Origin: Sphingobium sp. DEHP117
Lineage (GTDB): Bacteria > Pseudomonadota > Alphaproteobacteria > Sphingomonadales > Sphingomonadaceae
NCBI RefSeq assembly: GCF_030867385.1
Contig: NZ_JAPFBJ010000001.1
Location: forward strand, 310,001-374,000
Length of the DNA stretch: 64,000 bases
Direction: 5' to 3'
Shown in pieces: positions 35,735-46,227 of this stretch (the first letter of the stretch is position 1; each line of letters begins with the position of its first letter). A model generated the notes under the pieces. The model was not told where the DNA came from. It searched no databases and saw nothing but the letters and a program-made list of their open reading frames with translations. A program made the position numbers and the translations under genes.

Positions 35735-36937
35735 TCACCCGATGATGCCGGTTGTCCGGCCCGCCCGGGTGAACATGCCGATGATCGTCTGCACCTGCTC
35801 CGCGCTATGCTCGGCGCACAGCGAGCAGCGCAGCAGCGTCATGCCCGCAGGGGTCGCAGGCGGGCGGGCGAGGTTTACATACAGCCCCTCGTGCAACAGC
35901 GCCTCCCACATCGCCGCGCCGCGTTCCAGATCGGGCATGATGACCGAAATGATCGCGCTCTGCGGTTCCGTGGTGCCGAGCTGAAAGCCCGCATCGCGCA
36001 GGCCCTTGTGCAGCGTCCGGCTGTTTTCCCACAGGTGCGCGCGCTTGTTTCCAGCGTGCATCAGCTTGCGGATCGAGGTGGCTGCGGTCGCCACCACGCT
36101 GGGCGGCAGGCTCGCCGTGAACACATAAGGCCGGCACACCAGGCGCATGATCTCGAACTTGGGGTGGTTCGACACACAGAACCCGCCCACCGTGCCGACG
36201 GACTTTGAGAAGGTGCCGATCACGAAATCGACCTGATCCAGCACGCCCTGATCCTCGGCGACGCCGCGTCCGTTGGGGCCGATGAAGCCCATCGAATGCG
36301 CCTCGTCCACCAGCACCATCGCGCCATGCGCCTTGGCGACCGCGATCATTTCCTTCAAGGGCGCGATGTCGCCCAGCATCGAATAGACGCCTTCGAGCAC
36401 CACGAGCTTGCCTGCGCCCTCGGGAATGCGCTTCAGCCGCTTTTCCATCGCGTCGAGGTCATTGTGCTTGAAGGGGACCACCTCGGCATCGCCCATCTTG
36501 CACCCGTCCCAGATGCTGGCATGGCTGTCGATATCGAGCACGATATAGTCGCCCTTGCCCGCGATCGTGCTGATGATGCCGAGATTGGCCTGATAGCCGG
36601 TGGAAAAGACCATCGCATGGTCCATCCCGTAAAAATCCTTCAGTGCTTCTTCGACCGCCTTGTGCCCGGCATAGGTGCCGTTGAGCACGCGGCTGCCGGT
36701 GGTGCCGGAACCGAACTGGTCGAGCGCATCCTTGCCCGCCTGGATCACGTCCGGGTCGAAGGTCATGCCCATGTAATTGTAGGTGCCGAGCAAAATCGTC
36801 TCGCGCCCGTTGCAGATGGCGACGGTGGGTGAAACCACCTTTTCCATCACCAGGCCAAACGGGTCGGTTACGCCTGTTTCCAACAGGTTGGCGCGCATTT
36901 CGATAAGCGGATCGAACTTCGAAAACAGATCGGTCAT
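35735..36937 (-). CDS. spt: Serine palmitoyltransferase
   Basis: A 400-residue PLP enzyme of the alpha-oxoamine synthase family, close to the soluble Sphingomonas SPT. PLP lysine is Lys245 (GTFSKSVGT), the ring-stacking His139 (DIDSHAS), and Asp211 with His214 in LVDEAHSMG. It condenses serine with palmitoyl thioester to 3-ketodihydrosphingosine, the first step of the glycosphingolipids that replace or accompany LPS in sphingomonads. It lies downstream of the acyl carrier protein gene on the same strand, with a hairpin repeat in the 147-base gap. Confidence 0.95.
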   Translation of the reverse strand: MTDLFSKFDPLIEMRANLLETGVTDPFGLVMEKVVSPTVAICNGRETILLGTYNYMGMTFDPDVIQAGKDALDQFGSGTTGSRVLNGTYAGHKAVEEALKDFYGMDHAMVFSTGYQANLGIISTIAGKGDYIVLDIDSHASIWDGCKMGDAEVVPFKHNDLDAMEKRLKRIPEGAGKLVVLEGVYSMLGDIAPLKEMIAVAKAHGAMVLVDEAHSMGFIGPNGRGVAEDQGVLDQVDFVIGTFSKSVGTVGGFCVSNHPKFEIMRLVCRPYVFTASLPPSVVATAATSIRKLMHAGNKRAHLWENSRTLHKGLRDAGFQLGTTEPQSAIISVIMPDLERGAAMWEALLHEGLYVNLARPPATPAGMTLLRCSLCAEHSAEQVQTIIGMFTRAGRTTGIIG

Positions 36938-36961
36938 GTAATGCTCTTCACCTTAGTCCCT

Positions 36962-37076
36962 CGTCACCCTGAACTCGTTTCAGGGTCCATTCCTCCCCGC
37001 AACCCGCCGCTCCCGAAGGCGCAATGCGCAGGCGAGTCACGTGCCCCGATTGCGCTGAAACGGGTTCAGCATGACG
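36962..37076. repeat. Inverted repeat between acp and spt
   Basis: Arms 36962-36985 (CGTCACCCTGAACTCGTTTC and on) and 37053-37076 match at 20 of 24 bases. The design (GTCA at the tips, about 70 bases between arms) recalls the repeat after dnaN, although the sequence differs. It could uncouple spt from acp expression. Confidence 0.75.
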
Positions 37077-37084
37077 GGGGAGGA

Positions 37085-37327
37085 TTACCCCCGCAACTTC
37101 ACCACGGCATCCACCAGCTGGCCGACCGTCTCGATCTCCGCCTGCATGTTCATGCTGATGATGATGTCGAATTCGTCCTCGATCGCGGCGACGAAATCCA
37201 TCACGGTGAGACTGTCCCACTCCAGATCGCCCGCGAAGGTAGTGCCCTCGCTCAGTTTCACGCCCTTCTTGTTGAACGGCGCGATTTGGGCGACAACCTG
37301 ATCGTATATTTCGGAGCGGTCAGTCAT
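37085..37327 (-). CDS. Acyl carrier protein for sphingolipid synthesis
   Basis: An 80-residue acyl carrier protein with the phosphopantetheine site at Ser39 (EWDSLTVMDF). ATG 37327 (MTDRSEIYD) gives the standard length; a longer frame to 37372 lacks conservation. The helix III region DEFDIIISMNMQAEIETV differs from the housekeeping AcpP. In sphingomonads and Caulobacter a separate ACP next to spt supplies the acyl chain to SPT, and the position here supports that role. Confidence 0.9.
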   Translation of the reverse strand: MTDRSEIYDQVVAQIAPFNKKGVKLSEGTTFAGDLEWDSLTVMDFVAAIEDEFDIIISMNMQAEIETVGQLVDAVVKLRG

Positions 37328-37411
37328 GCTGGGTCTTTCCTGTAGTCCTGCGCGGCTCATGCCCTCGGTCAAAGGCGTTTGGCAAGGGAATATGGCGGCA
37401 ATTGGGCGGGA

Positions 37412-38313
37412 TCAATGGCGCAACGTGGCGGCGACTTCCGCCAGACCCTCGTCGGCGGAAATGCGCGGGCGCCACAACTGGCTGGGAGGCCGCTTCGCGG
37501 GGTCGATCACCCAGTCGGGATGGCACATATACCGCACCCGGTCTTTGGTTAGCTTGGCTTTGGGGCCACGAACCAGTCTGTCGGCGTGCGCGAACAGCAT
37601 CAGGAGGGACTGGGGGAGGGGGAGGGGTATCACGCGCCGCTTCAATGCTCGACCGAAGGCAGCGGCCAGTTCGATATGGGAGATGCCATTGGGAGTGCCG
37701 TCGTCTACCTCCCAGATTTCGCTATAAAAATCATCTCCCGTTTCGCCGCAAAGCAATACCAGGGCACGGGCGAGGTCGGCGACATGAATGAGCGACTCCC
37801 TTCCCTCGGTGGGAACGGGCATGATCCCAAAGCGGGCCACCTTCATGATCTCCACAAATTCCGTATCGTTCGGGCCATAGACGGCAGGCGGACGCACCAT
37901 CGTCCAATCGAGGCCCGAGGCGCGCACATTCTCCTCGGCGAGATGCTTGGACCAGCAATAATCAGACAGCCATGGATTGCGCGCGGCGAACGACGACACA
38001 TGGATGAGACGCTTGATGCCCGCCCGGTGCATCGCCGAGATCACATTGGCCGTGCCGATGCCATTTCCCGCTTCGAAGCCTGCGCGGTTGGGCGCGTTCA
38101 CCACGCCCGCGATGTGAAGCACCACATCCGCACCTTGCATAAGCATATCCAGCGCGCCGACATCATCGAGCGCCCCCGCAATCCATGTCACCGCATCCCG
38201 CTCCGGCTGCGCCCGCCGCGCCAGCGCACGCACCGTAAAGCCTGCCGCCAGCAACTGATCCAGCGTCTCGCTGCCGACGAACCCGGTCGCGCCGGTAACG
38301 GCAACGGTGCGCA

Positions 38314-38314
<1 letters not shown>
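37412..38314 (-). CDS. NAD(P)-dependent epimerase/reductase, CerR candidate
   Basis: A 300-residue extended short-chain dehydrogenase. The nucleotide loop is TGATGFVGSETLDQLL (residues ~7-22). A catalytic-region Tyr-x3-Lys is modified: the segment reads SDYCWSKHLAEENV, which keeps Y-x3-K. VRPPAVYGPND follows. In Caulobacter a protein of this type, CerR, reduces the keto group of ceramide after acylation and lies with the sphingolipid genes. The position upstream of acp and spt supports the same role, but steroid or other dehydrogenases look alike. The start shares a base with the proB stop (TGATG). Confidence 0.72.
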
Positions 38315-40532
<2,218 letters not shown>

Positions 40533-40552
40533 TTAGCCAGCACTGATGCGGA

Positions 40553-41836
40553 TCAGGCTATCTTCAGACGCTCCTTGCGGTTCCGGCGCAGCGCCGCGCC
40601 GATGCCGCCAAAGCCGACGAGCATCAGCGCCCAGGTCGTGGGTTCCGGCACAGTGGGGGCCTGATAACCGTCGGTCAGCGTGCCGAGGAAGGCGACAATG
40701 TTTTTCTTGTCCCACTTGTTGAGCGGCAGGTTGCCGAGTTCATCAACATTCATTTGTTCGGCAAACTCCGCGCCCGGCCAACATCCGGCGGCCACCGCGG
40801 CTGAGGAGCTGAGCATCACGGATGTACATACCGGCTTGGTGTCGCGCGTGGCGTAGAAATCGACCACATCCTCTAGGTTGTCGAACCAGCCATTATGTCC
40901 GTATGGCCCGGTGAGGGCGACATTGCGTAGGGTCGATACCTTGAATGCGCCATAAAGGCTCTCGTCGCCGACAATTCCGCCCAGCCCCAGATCCACGAAT
41001 GAGGTGCCGTCGGGGTTGAACTGCGTAGGCAGGTTCAGGAAGTCGCTTGCGAGGTTCTTGGGGATGCCGATATTGTCATACGTGAAATCGGTGAACAGCG
41101 CGGGCGTCCCATCGTCGCTTGGGCTACTGATGTGGCAGGCGGCGCAGTTACCCTTCATCGGGTCATTAAAGGCGGCAAGGCCACGCTGCTCCTTCAGGGT
41201 CAGCTTCGCCTGGCCCTTGTTGTAATAATCGAACTTGGAGGTGAACGGCGATACCTCCGACGACCGCTCATAGGCGGCAATCGCGGTAGCCAGCTTTTCA
41301 TAGGCCTTGGTCGGCGTGTCGAAGATGTTCGCGCCATAGACCTGTTTGAAGGCTGCGGCATTGCTGCCGTTTTTCAGCGTGTTGAGGACATAGGATTTGG
41401 ACGGATTGCCCATCTCCAGCTTGTTGAGGAACGGTCCCTTGGCCTGCACCTGCAAGGTAGGTGCCCGGCCATCGAGGAACTGCCCGCCAACCCAGAGACC
41501 TTCCGTCTCGTCGTAATGGAACTCGGGGCTGAAAGCGGCATAAGCAACGGTCGGAGTGTTGCGGTTGCCGAAGAGCGAGGGATTGTCGCCTTTCGAAGTC
41601 GGGTGATTCTTGTCGGGGTCAGTGAAAGCGGCGCTGGGTGCGTGGCAAGAGCCGCAGGCCTGCGTCCCGTTTTTTGAGAGAGTCTTGTCGAAGAACAGCG
41701 CCTTGCCAAGGGCCTGCTCTGCCGTCAGGCTGCTGGCAAGCGCAGGCTGCTGGGTGCCGAAGGCAAGAGCGCCGAATGCGGCCAATCCAACGCCACCCAG
41801 ACGGCCAGATAAAGGAAGCTTGCTGCAAAATGCCAT
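40553..41836 (-). CDS. Di-heme cytochrome c peroxidase with PEP-CTERM tail
   Basis: A 427-residue exported protein. A signal sequence (residues ~15-35) is followed by two heme c sites, CGSCH at 61-65 and CAACH at 231-235, in the spacing of the MauG/CcpA family. NTPTVAYAAF and FLDGRAPTLQVQAKGP are family stretches, and LRNVALTGPYGHNGWFDNLEDVVDFY lies near the end of the second domain. The last 32 residues begin VPEPTTWALMLVGFGG and end in an arginine-rich stretch, a PEPxxWA-type sorting signal read by an exosortase. The redox partner and substrate are unknown. ATG 41836 gives the signal peptide. Confidence 0.88.
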   Translation of the reverse strand: MAFCSKLPLSGRLGGVGLAAFGALAFGTQQPALASSLTAEQALGKALFFDKTLSKNGTQACGSCHAPSAAFTDPDKNHPTSKGDNPSLFGNRNTPTVAYAAFSPEFHYDETEGLWVGGQFLDGRAPTLQVQAKGPFLNKLEMGNPSKSYVLNTLKNGSNAAAFKQVYGANIFDTPTKAYEKLATAIAAYERSSEVSPFTSKFDYYNKGQAKLTLKEQRGLAAFNDPMKGNCAACHISSPSDDGTPALFTDFTYDNIGIPKNLASDFLNLPTQFNPDGTSFVDLGLGGIVGDESLYGAFKVSTLRNVALTGPYGHNGWFDNLEDVVDFYATRDTKPVCTSVMLSSSAAVAAGCWPGAEFAEQMNVDELGNLPLNKWDKKNIVAFLGTLTDGYQAPTVPEPTTWALMLVGFGGIGAALRRNRKERLKIA

Positions 41837-41986
41837 GATATCCCCCTGAAAATCAGCGATATTTTGCGCGATTCCGGGTGAAATTTCAAGGTTGTTAACT
41901 AACAATACTTGCAATACTTGATTTGTAGTGTGCCAGTTAGAGACGGTAAAGGAGAAGAGTTTATGCTGTCTCTTCCCCCTTACGTA

Positions 41987-42559
41987 TCAGGCTGCAATGG
42001 CAGCGTGGTCGCGGTACAGCTCAAGCGACGGATCTGGCCGTTTCGGGCGCATATCCGCGTCTTCGAACAATGCGCATTCGGCCGCCTCGCCGCGCGCCGC
42101 GCTATGGCGCCGTTCCGTGCGGCCGGTTGCGCGAAAGCCGAGCTTGCGCAACACGGCGGCTGAGGCCGGGTTGTCGAGGAAGTGGCTGGCCCGGATGCCT
42201 GTCAGTCCGGTCGCACGGGCAATATGCATCACCGCGCTCGCCGCCTCGGTGGCAAAGCCCAAGCCCCAATAGCGGCGCGCGATCCAGTAACCCAGCTCAG
42301 GCGTGCCGTCTTCCCGCGCGCTGATGCCACAGCCGCCGATAAGTTGCGGCGCGCCGCGCGTCCGTTTGACGATCAGGAAATCGGGCAGCGGCCCTGGCTG
42401 CGGCGCTTCCAGATAGGCGCGCGCATCCTCTTCCGAATAAGGCCACGGTGCGCGGGTCAGATTGCGCACAATCGCCGGGTCGGCAATCGCCGCCGCAAGG
42501 GCGGGTGCATCCTCCGCCCAGCCCGGGCGCAGCAGCAAACGCGCTGTTCTTGCAAACAT
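41987..42559 (-). CDS. GNAT family N-acetyltransferase (RimJ/RimL type)
   Basis: A 190-residue acetyltransferase. LLLRPGWAEDAPALAAAIADP opens the fold. GGCGISAREDGTPELGYWIARRYWGLGFATEAASAVM holds the acetyl-CoA loop (R-x-x-G-x-G/A variant, RRYWGLGFA), and ASHFLDNPASAAVLRKLGFRATG closes it. This is the RimJ/RimL pattern, which acetylates protein N-termini or small amines. It commonly sits between rpmA and obgE in sphingomonads, as far as I recall. The substrate is unknown. Confidence 0.85.
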   Translation of the reverse strand: MFARTARLLLRPGWAEDAPALAAAIADPAIVRNLTRAPWPYSEEDARAYLEAPQPGPLPDFLIVKRTRGAPQLIGGCGISAREDGTPELGYWIARRYWGLGFATEAASAVMHIARATGLTGIRASHFLDNPASAAVLRKLGFRATGRTERRHSAARGEAAECALFEDADMRPKRPDPSLELYRDHAAIAA

Positions 42560-42696
42560 TTCTCTTTCCTCTCGTGCGATGCTGTTATCGCAGACTATGG
42601 TGACAGCTTGACGACATTATAGGACAATTCCGCCCCATCTGTTCTCGGTCGTGCAACGCTTGGGTCAAAACGATGTTCCGGCCTGCGCGGGACGAC

Positions 42697-42733
42697 AAAA
42701 AGCGGGGCAAACCCTGCCCGGGCGCCCCGCTTT
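42697..42733 (-). terminator. Rho-independent terminator after rpmA
   Basis: On the minus strand the stem AAAGCGGGGC pairs with GCCCCGCTTT around a GC-rich loop and is followed by a T run. It lies 76 bases after the rpmA stop and separates the ribosomal protein pair from the acetyltransferase gene. Confidence 0.8.
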
Positions 42734-42808
42734 GATGACTCGCTTTTGTTCAAGCGATCCCCGGTCCGGAGCGTCCCAGATGGACGATCCGGTCAAAGGA
42801 TCGTCCTG

Positions 42809-43078
42809 TTATTCGGCGGCTTCCGCCATTGCGTCTACCGACACATATTTGCGGCCGAGCTTGCCATCGTGGAATACCACGCGGCCTTCGCCGAGCGCGA
42901 ACAATGTGTGGTCCTTGCCCATGCCGACATTGCGGCCCGGATAGACGCGGGTGCCGCGCTGGCGGATGATGATGTTGCCGCCGATCACGTGCTGACCGCC
43001 GAACTTCTTGACGCCGAGGCGTTTCGACTCTGAGTCGCGGCCGTTGCGCGACGAACCGCCAGCTTTCTTATGTGCCAT
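42809..43078 (-). CDS. rpmA: 50S ribosomal protein L27
   Basis: An 89-residue L27 with the conserved N-terminus [22 protein letters not shown], which reaches the peptidyl transferase centre, then [18 protein letters not shown] and [12 protein letters not shown]. There is no N-terminal cleavage extension of the Firmicutes kind. It follows rplU after 30 bases and is followed by a strong terminator. Confidence 0.97.
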   Translation of the reverse strand: MAHKKAGGSSRNGRDSESKRLGVKKFGGQHVIGGNIIIRQRGTRVYPGRNVGMGKDHTLFALGEGRVVFHDGKLGRKYVSVDAMAEAAE

Positions 43079-43108
43079 TTTCTATGACTCCTTAAATCTT
43101 GTTCGCGC

Positions 43109-43471
43109 TTACGCTTCCGTGGCCGGGGCGGCTTCGGCTGCCTCTGCCTTCTTGGCGGCCTTCTTCGGCTTGTCTCCGCCGATCGCCACGATCTTCAGGA
43201 TCGTGTGGTTCTGGCGGTGGCCGTTGCGGCGGCGGTAATTGTGGCGGCGGCGCTTCTTGAAAACGATGACCTTCTCGCCCTTCGCCTGCGCGATGATCTC
43301 TGCAGAGACCGTCAGCCCCTTGGTGTCCTTGAGGTCTGCGCCTTCGCCCGCGAGCAGGACATCGTCCAGCGTTACGGTGTCGCCGGCGTCACCCGCCAGC
43401 TTCTCGACGACGATCTTGTCTCCGGCGGCGACGCGATATTGCTTGCCGCCCGTGCGCACAACAGCGAACAT
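43109..43471 (-). CDS. rplU: 50S ribosomal protein L21
   Basis: A 120-residue L21. The core is [25 protein letters not shown], with [28 protein letters not shown] near residues 68-96. The C-terminal extension ([18 protein letters not shown]) is rich in lysine and alanine and is typical of alphaproteobacterial L21. It heads the rplU-rpmA pair. Confidence 0.96.
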   Translation of the reverse strand: MFAVVRTGGKQYRVAAGDKIVVEKLAGDAGDTVTLDDVLLAGEGADLKDTKGLTVSAEIIAQAKGEKVIVFKKRRRHNYRRRNGHRQNHTILKIVAIGGDKPKKAAKKAEAAEAAPATEA

Positions 43472-43616
43472 GGCTTTATCTCTTCATCCAAAAATGCTTG
43501 GCACAATGCCAACGGAGCAGCGCCCCATGACCCTGCGCGGAATGTGGCCCGTTAGTGGATAGGGGTCGCACTGTCAACCGGATTCGGGAAGGGAAGGGCC
43601 GGTAAAGGTCGGCCCA

Positions 43617-44555
43617 TCATCGCGGCAGGGATGCCAGCAGTATGGACAGGGTCACCACTGAAATCAGCGTCGTCATGAGGATGGTGCCGGATGTCACTTT
43701 GCCGTCGCGCGCATAGAAGCCGGCGACCATGAACGGCCCCGTTCCTGTGGGCAGCGCGGCGATTGCCACCGCCATGAAGGCGGGCAGGCCGCGCATGCCC
43801 AGCAGCCCATAGGCCATCAACGCGGTGATGAGCGGGTGCGCCACCAGCTTTGCGCCCGTCAGCGCGAGCACGAACCGGTTGCCGACCGCCTCTGCCAGCG
43901 GACGCTCGGCAAGAAAGAGACCGATGGCGACGAGTGCGGCCGGGCTGGCCGCACCCCCCAGCAAATGAGTAAACCGTTCGGCCACGTCAGGCAGCTTCAC
44001 GCCGGTGAGCCACCAGGCCACGCCCGCCAGCGAAAGCGCCAGCACGGGGTTCTTGATCACACCTGCGCCCGCTTTGGCGAGGGCATGCAGCACGCCCTGG
44101 CTGCGGTGATGGCCCAGCTCGATCGTGCCGACCGCCAGCGCGAAAAGGCTCATCAGCGTCAGCGAGGCGGCAACAATGACATAGGGTGCGCTCATCGGAC
44201 CGATGGCAAGAAGAAAGAGCGGCAGGCCGAGATATGCTGCGTTGGAATAGCTCGCATTGAGGCCATCGACTGCGATATCGGCAATAGGCAGGCCGCGCAG
44301 CCGCCCGATACCCAGGCCGATGATGTAAAGGATCACGCTGCCCAGCAGGGAAACCAGAACGAACTCATTATCCCACACTGCCCGCCAGTCGGTCGTGGCG
44401 GCGATATGAAACATCAGAACCGGCAGAGCGATCCATGTCACGAAGCGGGTCAGCAGCGCGCCCGAGCCCTCCGGCATGATGCCCAGCCTGCGCGCCGCAT
44501 AGCCCGCCGCGATCATCAGGAACACCGGGGCAATCGTGGCGAGCGTGGTCAGCAT
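43617..44555 (-). CDS. AEC family transporter (auxin efflux carrier-like)
   Basis: A protein of about 312 residues with ten membrane spans of the AEC/BART type. The marks are FLMIAAGYAARRLGIMPEGSGALLTRFVTWIALPVLMFH, NAAYLGLPLFLLAIG, FTHLLGGAASPAALVAIGLFL and a C-terminal MAVAIAALPTGTGPFMVAGFY. Bacterial members carry organic acids such as malate or unknown solutes. Starts at 44591, 44567 and 44555 are all in frame; 44555 (MLTTLATIAPV) fits the family length, but no ribosome site is decisive. It is divergent from the lipoprotein gene. Confidence 0.8.
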   Translation of the reverse strand: MLTTLATIAPVFLMIAAGYAARRLGIMPEGSGALLTRFVTWIALPVLMFHIAATTDWRAVWDNEFVLVSLLGSVILYIIGLGIGRLRGLPIADIAVDGLNASYSNAAYLGLPLFLLAIGPMSAPYVIVAASLTLMSLFALAVGTIELGHHRSQGVLHALAKAGAGVIKNPVLALSLAGVAWWLTGVKLPDVAERFTHLLGGAASPAALVAIGLFLAERPLAEAVGNRFVLALTGAKLVAHPLITALMAYGLLGMRGLPAFMAVAIAALPTGTGPFMVAGFYARDGKVTSGTILMTTLISVVTLSILLASLPR

Positions 44556-44641
44556 GGTCGCCCGCATAGGCGTTTTGGCCTGCGCGGGCAACGTCAGCCT
44601 CGGTTGCGCAGTTGGTCGTACGGCCCTACATGGCAGGAACG

Positions 44642-45184
44642 ATGCAAAAACGCCTTCTCGCCAGTCTTACCCTGCTCCTCTCCGCCTGCGCCAGCATGAC
44701 GCAGGACGGGCGCGGTTATCCATCGCTCGCCCGCCGCCCGGCCGAAACCGCGCGTGTAGGCGGCGAGGTGGTGCCTGATCCGGCTGCCCAGCCTGTGCAG
44801 GCGCAGCCATCCCCAGCCGATTCGGCATTGCTCCAGCAACTGGCTGCGCTTTCAGCGCAGGCGGACAGAGGCAAAGGCGCATTTGACCGGATCTATGCCG
44901 AAGTCGCTCCGGGGATCAGCGCTGCGTCAGGCGCCGCGGTATCGAGCGAGGCGTGGGTGGGGGCGCAAGTCGACCTCGCCCGGCTGGAGGAAGCACGCTA
45001 TGACAGCGTCTACGCACTCGCCAGCCTGGATACGCTCTATGCGGACAGGATGAAGGCTCAGGCGGAGGGGTCTTCACAAGGCGGCATCGCGGAAATATTG
45101 GCGGCACGGCGCATGGCGCTGGCCAATGTCGATGCCCAGAATGACCGGATCGACGCGCTGAAGGCCGCGCTCAGGCAGCCTTGA
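44642..45184 (+). CDS. Small lipoprotein of unknown function
   Basis: A 180-residue protein with a lipoprotein signal: MQKRLLASLTLLLSACAS, with the modified cysteine at about position 16 in LSAC. The mature part is a helical, alanine- and glutamine-rich domain (residues ~60-178) with no recognised family. ALDTLYADRMKAQ and AARRMALANVDAQNDRIDALKAAL suggest coiled coil. It is divergent from the AEC transporter gene and convergent with hemB (three bases between the stops). A sphingomonad-specific envelope protein is the likely description. Confidence 0.7.
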   Translation: MQKRLLASLTLLLSACASMTQDGRGYPSLARRPAETARVGGEVVPDPAAQPVQAQPSPADSALLQQLAALSAQADRGKGAFDRIYAEVAPGISAASGAAVSSEAWVGAQVDLARLEEARYDSVYALASLDTLYADRMKAQAEGSSQGGIAEILAARRMALANVDAQNDRIDALKAALRQP

Positions 45185-45187
45185 AGC

Positions 45188-46186
45188 TCATTCCATCAGC
45201 CGCGCGGCGTGAAGCGCGTGGTAGGTCAGCACCCCGGTGCAGCCTGCCCGCTTGAAGCTCATCAGCGTTTCCAGCACCAGCGCATCGCGGTCTCCCGCGC
45301 CTGCCGCCGCCGCTGCCTCGATCATGGCATATTCCCCGCTCACCTGATAGGCGAACACCGGCACGGCAAACCGTTCCTTCACCGCGCGCACGATGTCGAG
45401 ATAGGGCAGGCCGGGCTTCACCATCACGCTGTCCGCGCCCTCGGCAAGGTCCAGCGCCACCTCGCGCAGCGCCTCTTGCGCATTGGCGGGGTCCATCTGA
45501 TAGGTTTTCTTGTCGCCCTTCAGCAGCCCGCGCGAGCCCACGGCATCGCGGAACGGGCCATAAAAGGCGGAGGCATATTTGGCGGCATAGGCCATGATCT
45601 GCACGTCCTGATGGCCGTTTTGCTCCAGCGCCGCGCGGATCAGGCCGACGCGCCCGTCCATCATGTCTGATGGTGCGATGATGTCCGCTCCCGCCGCCGC
45701 CTGATTGAGCGACTGGCCGATCAGCACGTCGATTGTTGCATCATTCACAATGCGGCCACGGTCATCCACCAGCCCGTCCTGCCCGTGCGCGGTATAGGGA
45801 TCGAGCGCGACGTCCGTAAGAACGCCTATGTCCGGAACCGCATTCTTGAGCGCGCGGATGGCGCGGCACATCAGATTATCCGGGTTAAGTGCTTCCTTGC
45901 CGTCATCGGAGCGACGCTCCGCCTGCGTATTGGGAAACAGCGCGATGCAGGGGATGCCCGCTGCCATCGCCTCCTTTGCGCGGGCGACGATCAGGTCCAC
46001 AGACCAGCGCGACACACCGGGCAGCGAGGATATCGGTTCCTCCACGCCGCTACCCTCGGTCACGAACAGCGGCCAGATGAGGTCTGACGGGTGGAGGCGG
46101 TTCTCGGCGAACATGGCGCGGCTCCACGCATGGGCACGGGTGCGGCGCAGGCGCAGCGCGGGGTAGGGGGCGGTGGGGATCGTCAT
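45188..46186 (-). CDS. hemB: Delta-aminolevulinic acid dehydratase (porphobilinogen synthase)
   Basis: A 332-residue HemB. Two catalytic lysines are visible in MAYAAKYASAFYGPFRDA and DSVMVKPGLPYLDIV; ADIIAPSDMMDGRVG and FAYQVSGEYAMI are family signatures. DVALDPYTAHGQDG lacks the cysteine cluster of zinc enzymes (there is Ala-Leu-Asp in place of Cys residues), so it is probably a magnesium-type enzyme. It joins two ALA molecules in heme synthesis. ATG 46186 (MTIPTAPYPALR) is chosen over an upstream frame. Confidence 0.95.
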   Translation of the reverse strand: MTIPTAPYPALRLRRTRAHAWSRAMFAENRLHPSDLIWPLFVTEGSGVEEPISSLPGVSRWSVDLIVARAKEAMAAGIPCIALFPNTQAERRSDDGKEALNPDNLMCRAIRALKNAVPDIGVLTDVALDPYTAHGQDGLVDDRGRIVNDATIDVLIGQSLNQAAAGADIIAPSDMMDGRVGLIRAALEQNGHQDVQIMAYAAKYASAFYGPFRDAVGSRGLLKGDKKTYQMDPANAQEALREVALDLAEGADSVMVKPGLPYLDIVRAVKERFAVPVFAYQVSGEYAMIEAAAAAGAGDRDALVLETLMSFKRAGCTGVLTYHALHAARLME

Positions 46187-46227
46187 GGCGCGGGTTTTAG
46201 GAGGTTGCCCGCTTCCTCGCAAGCAGG

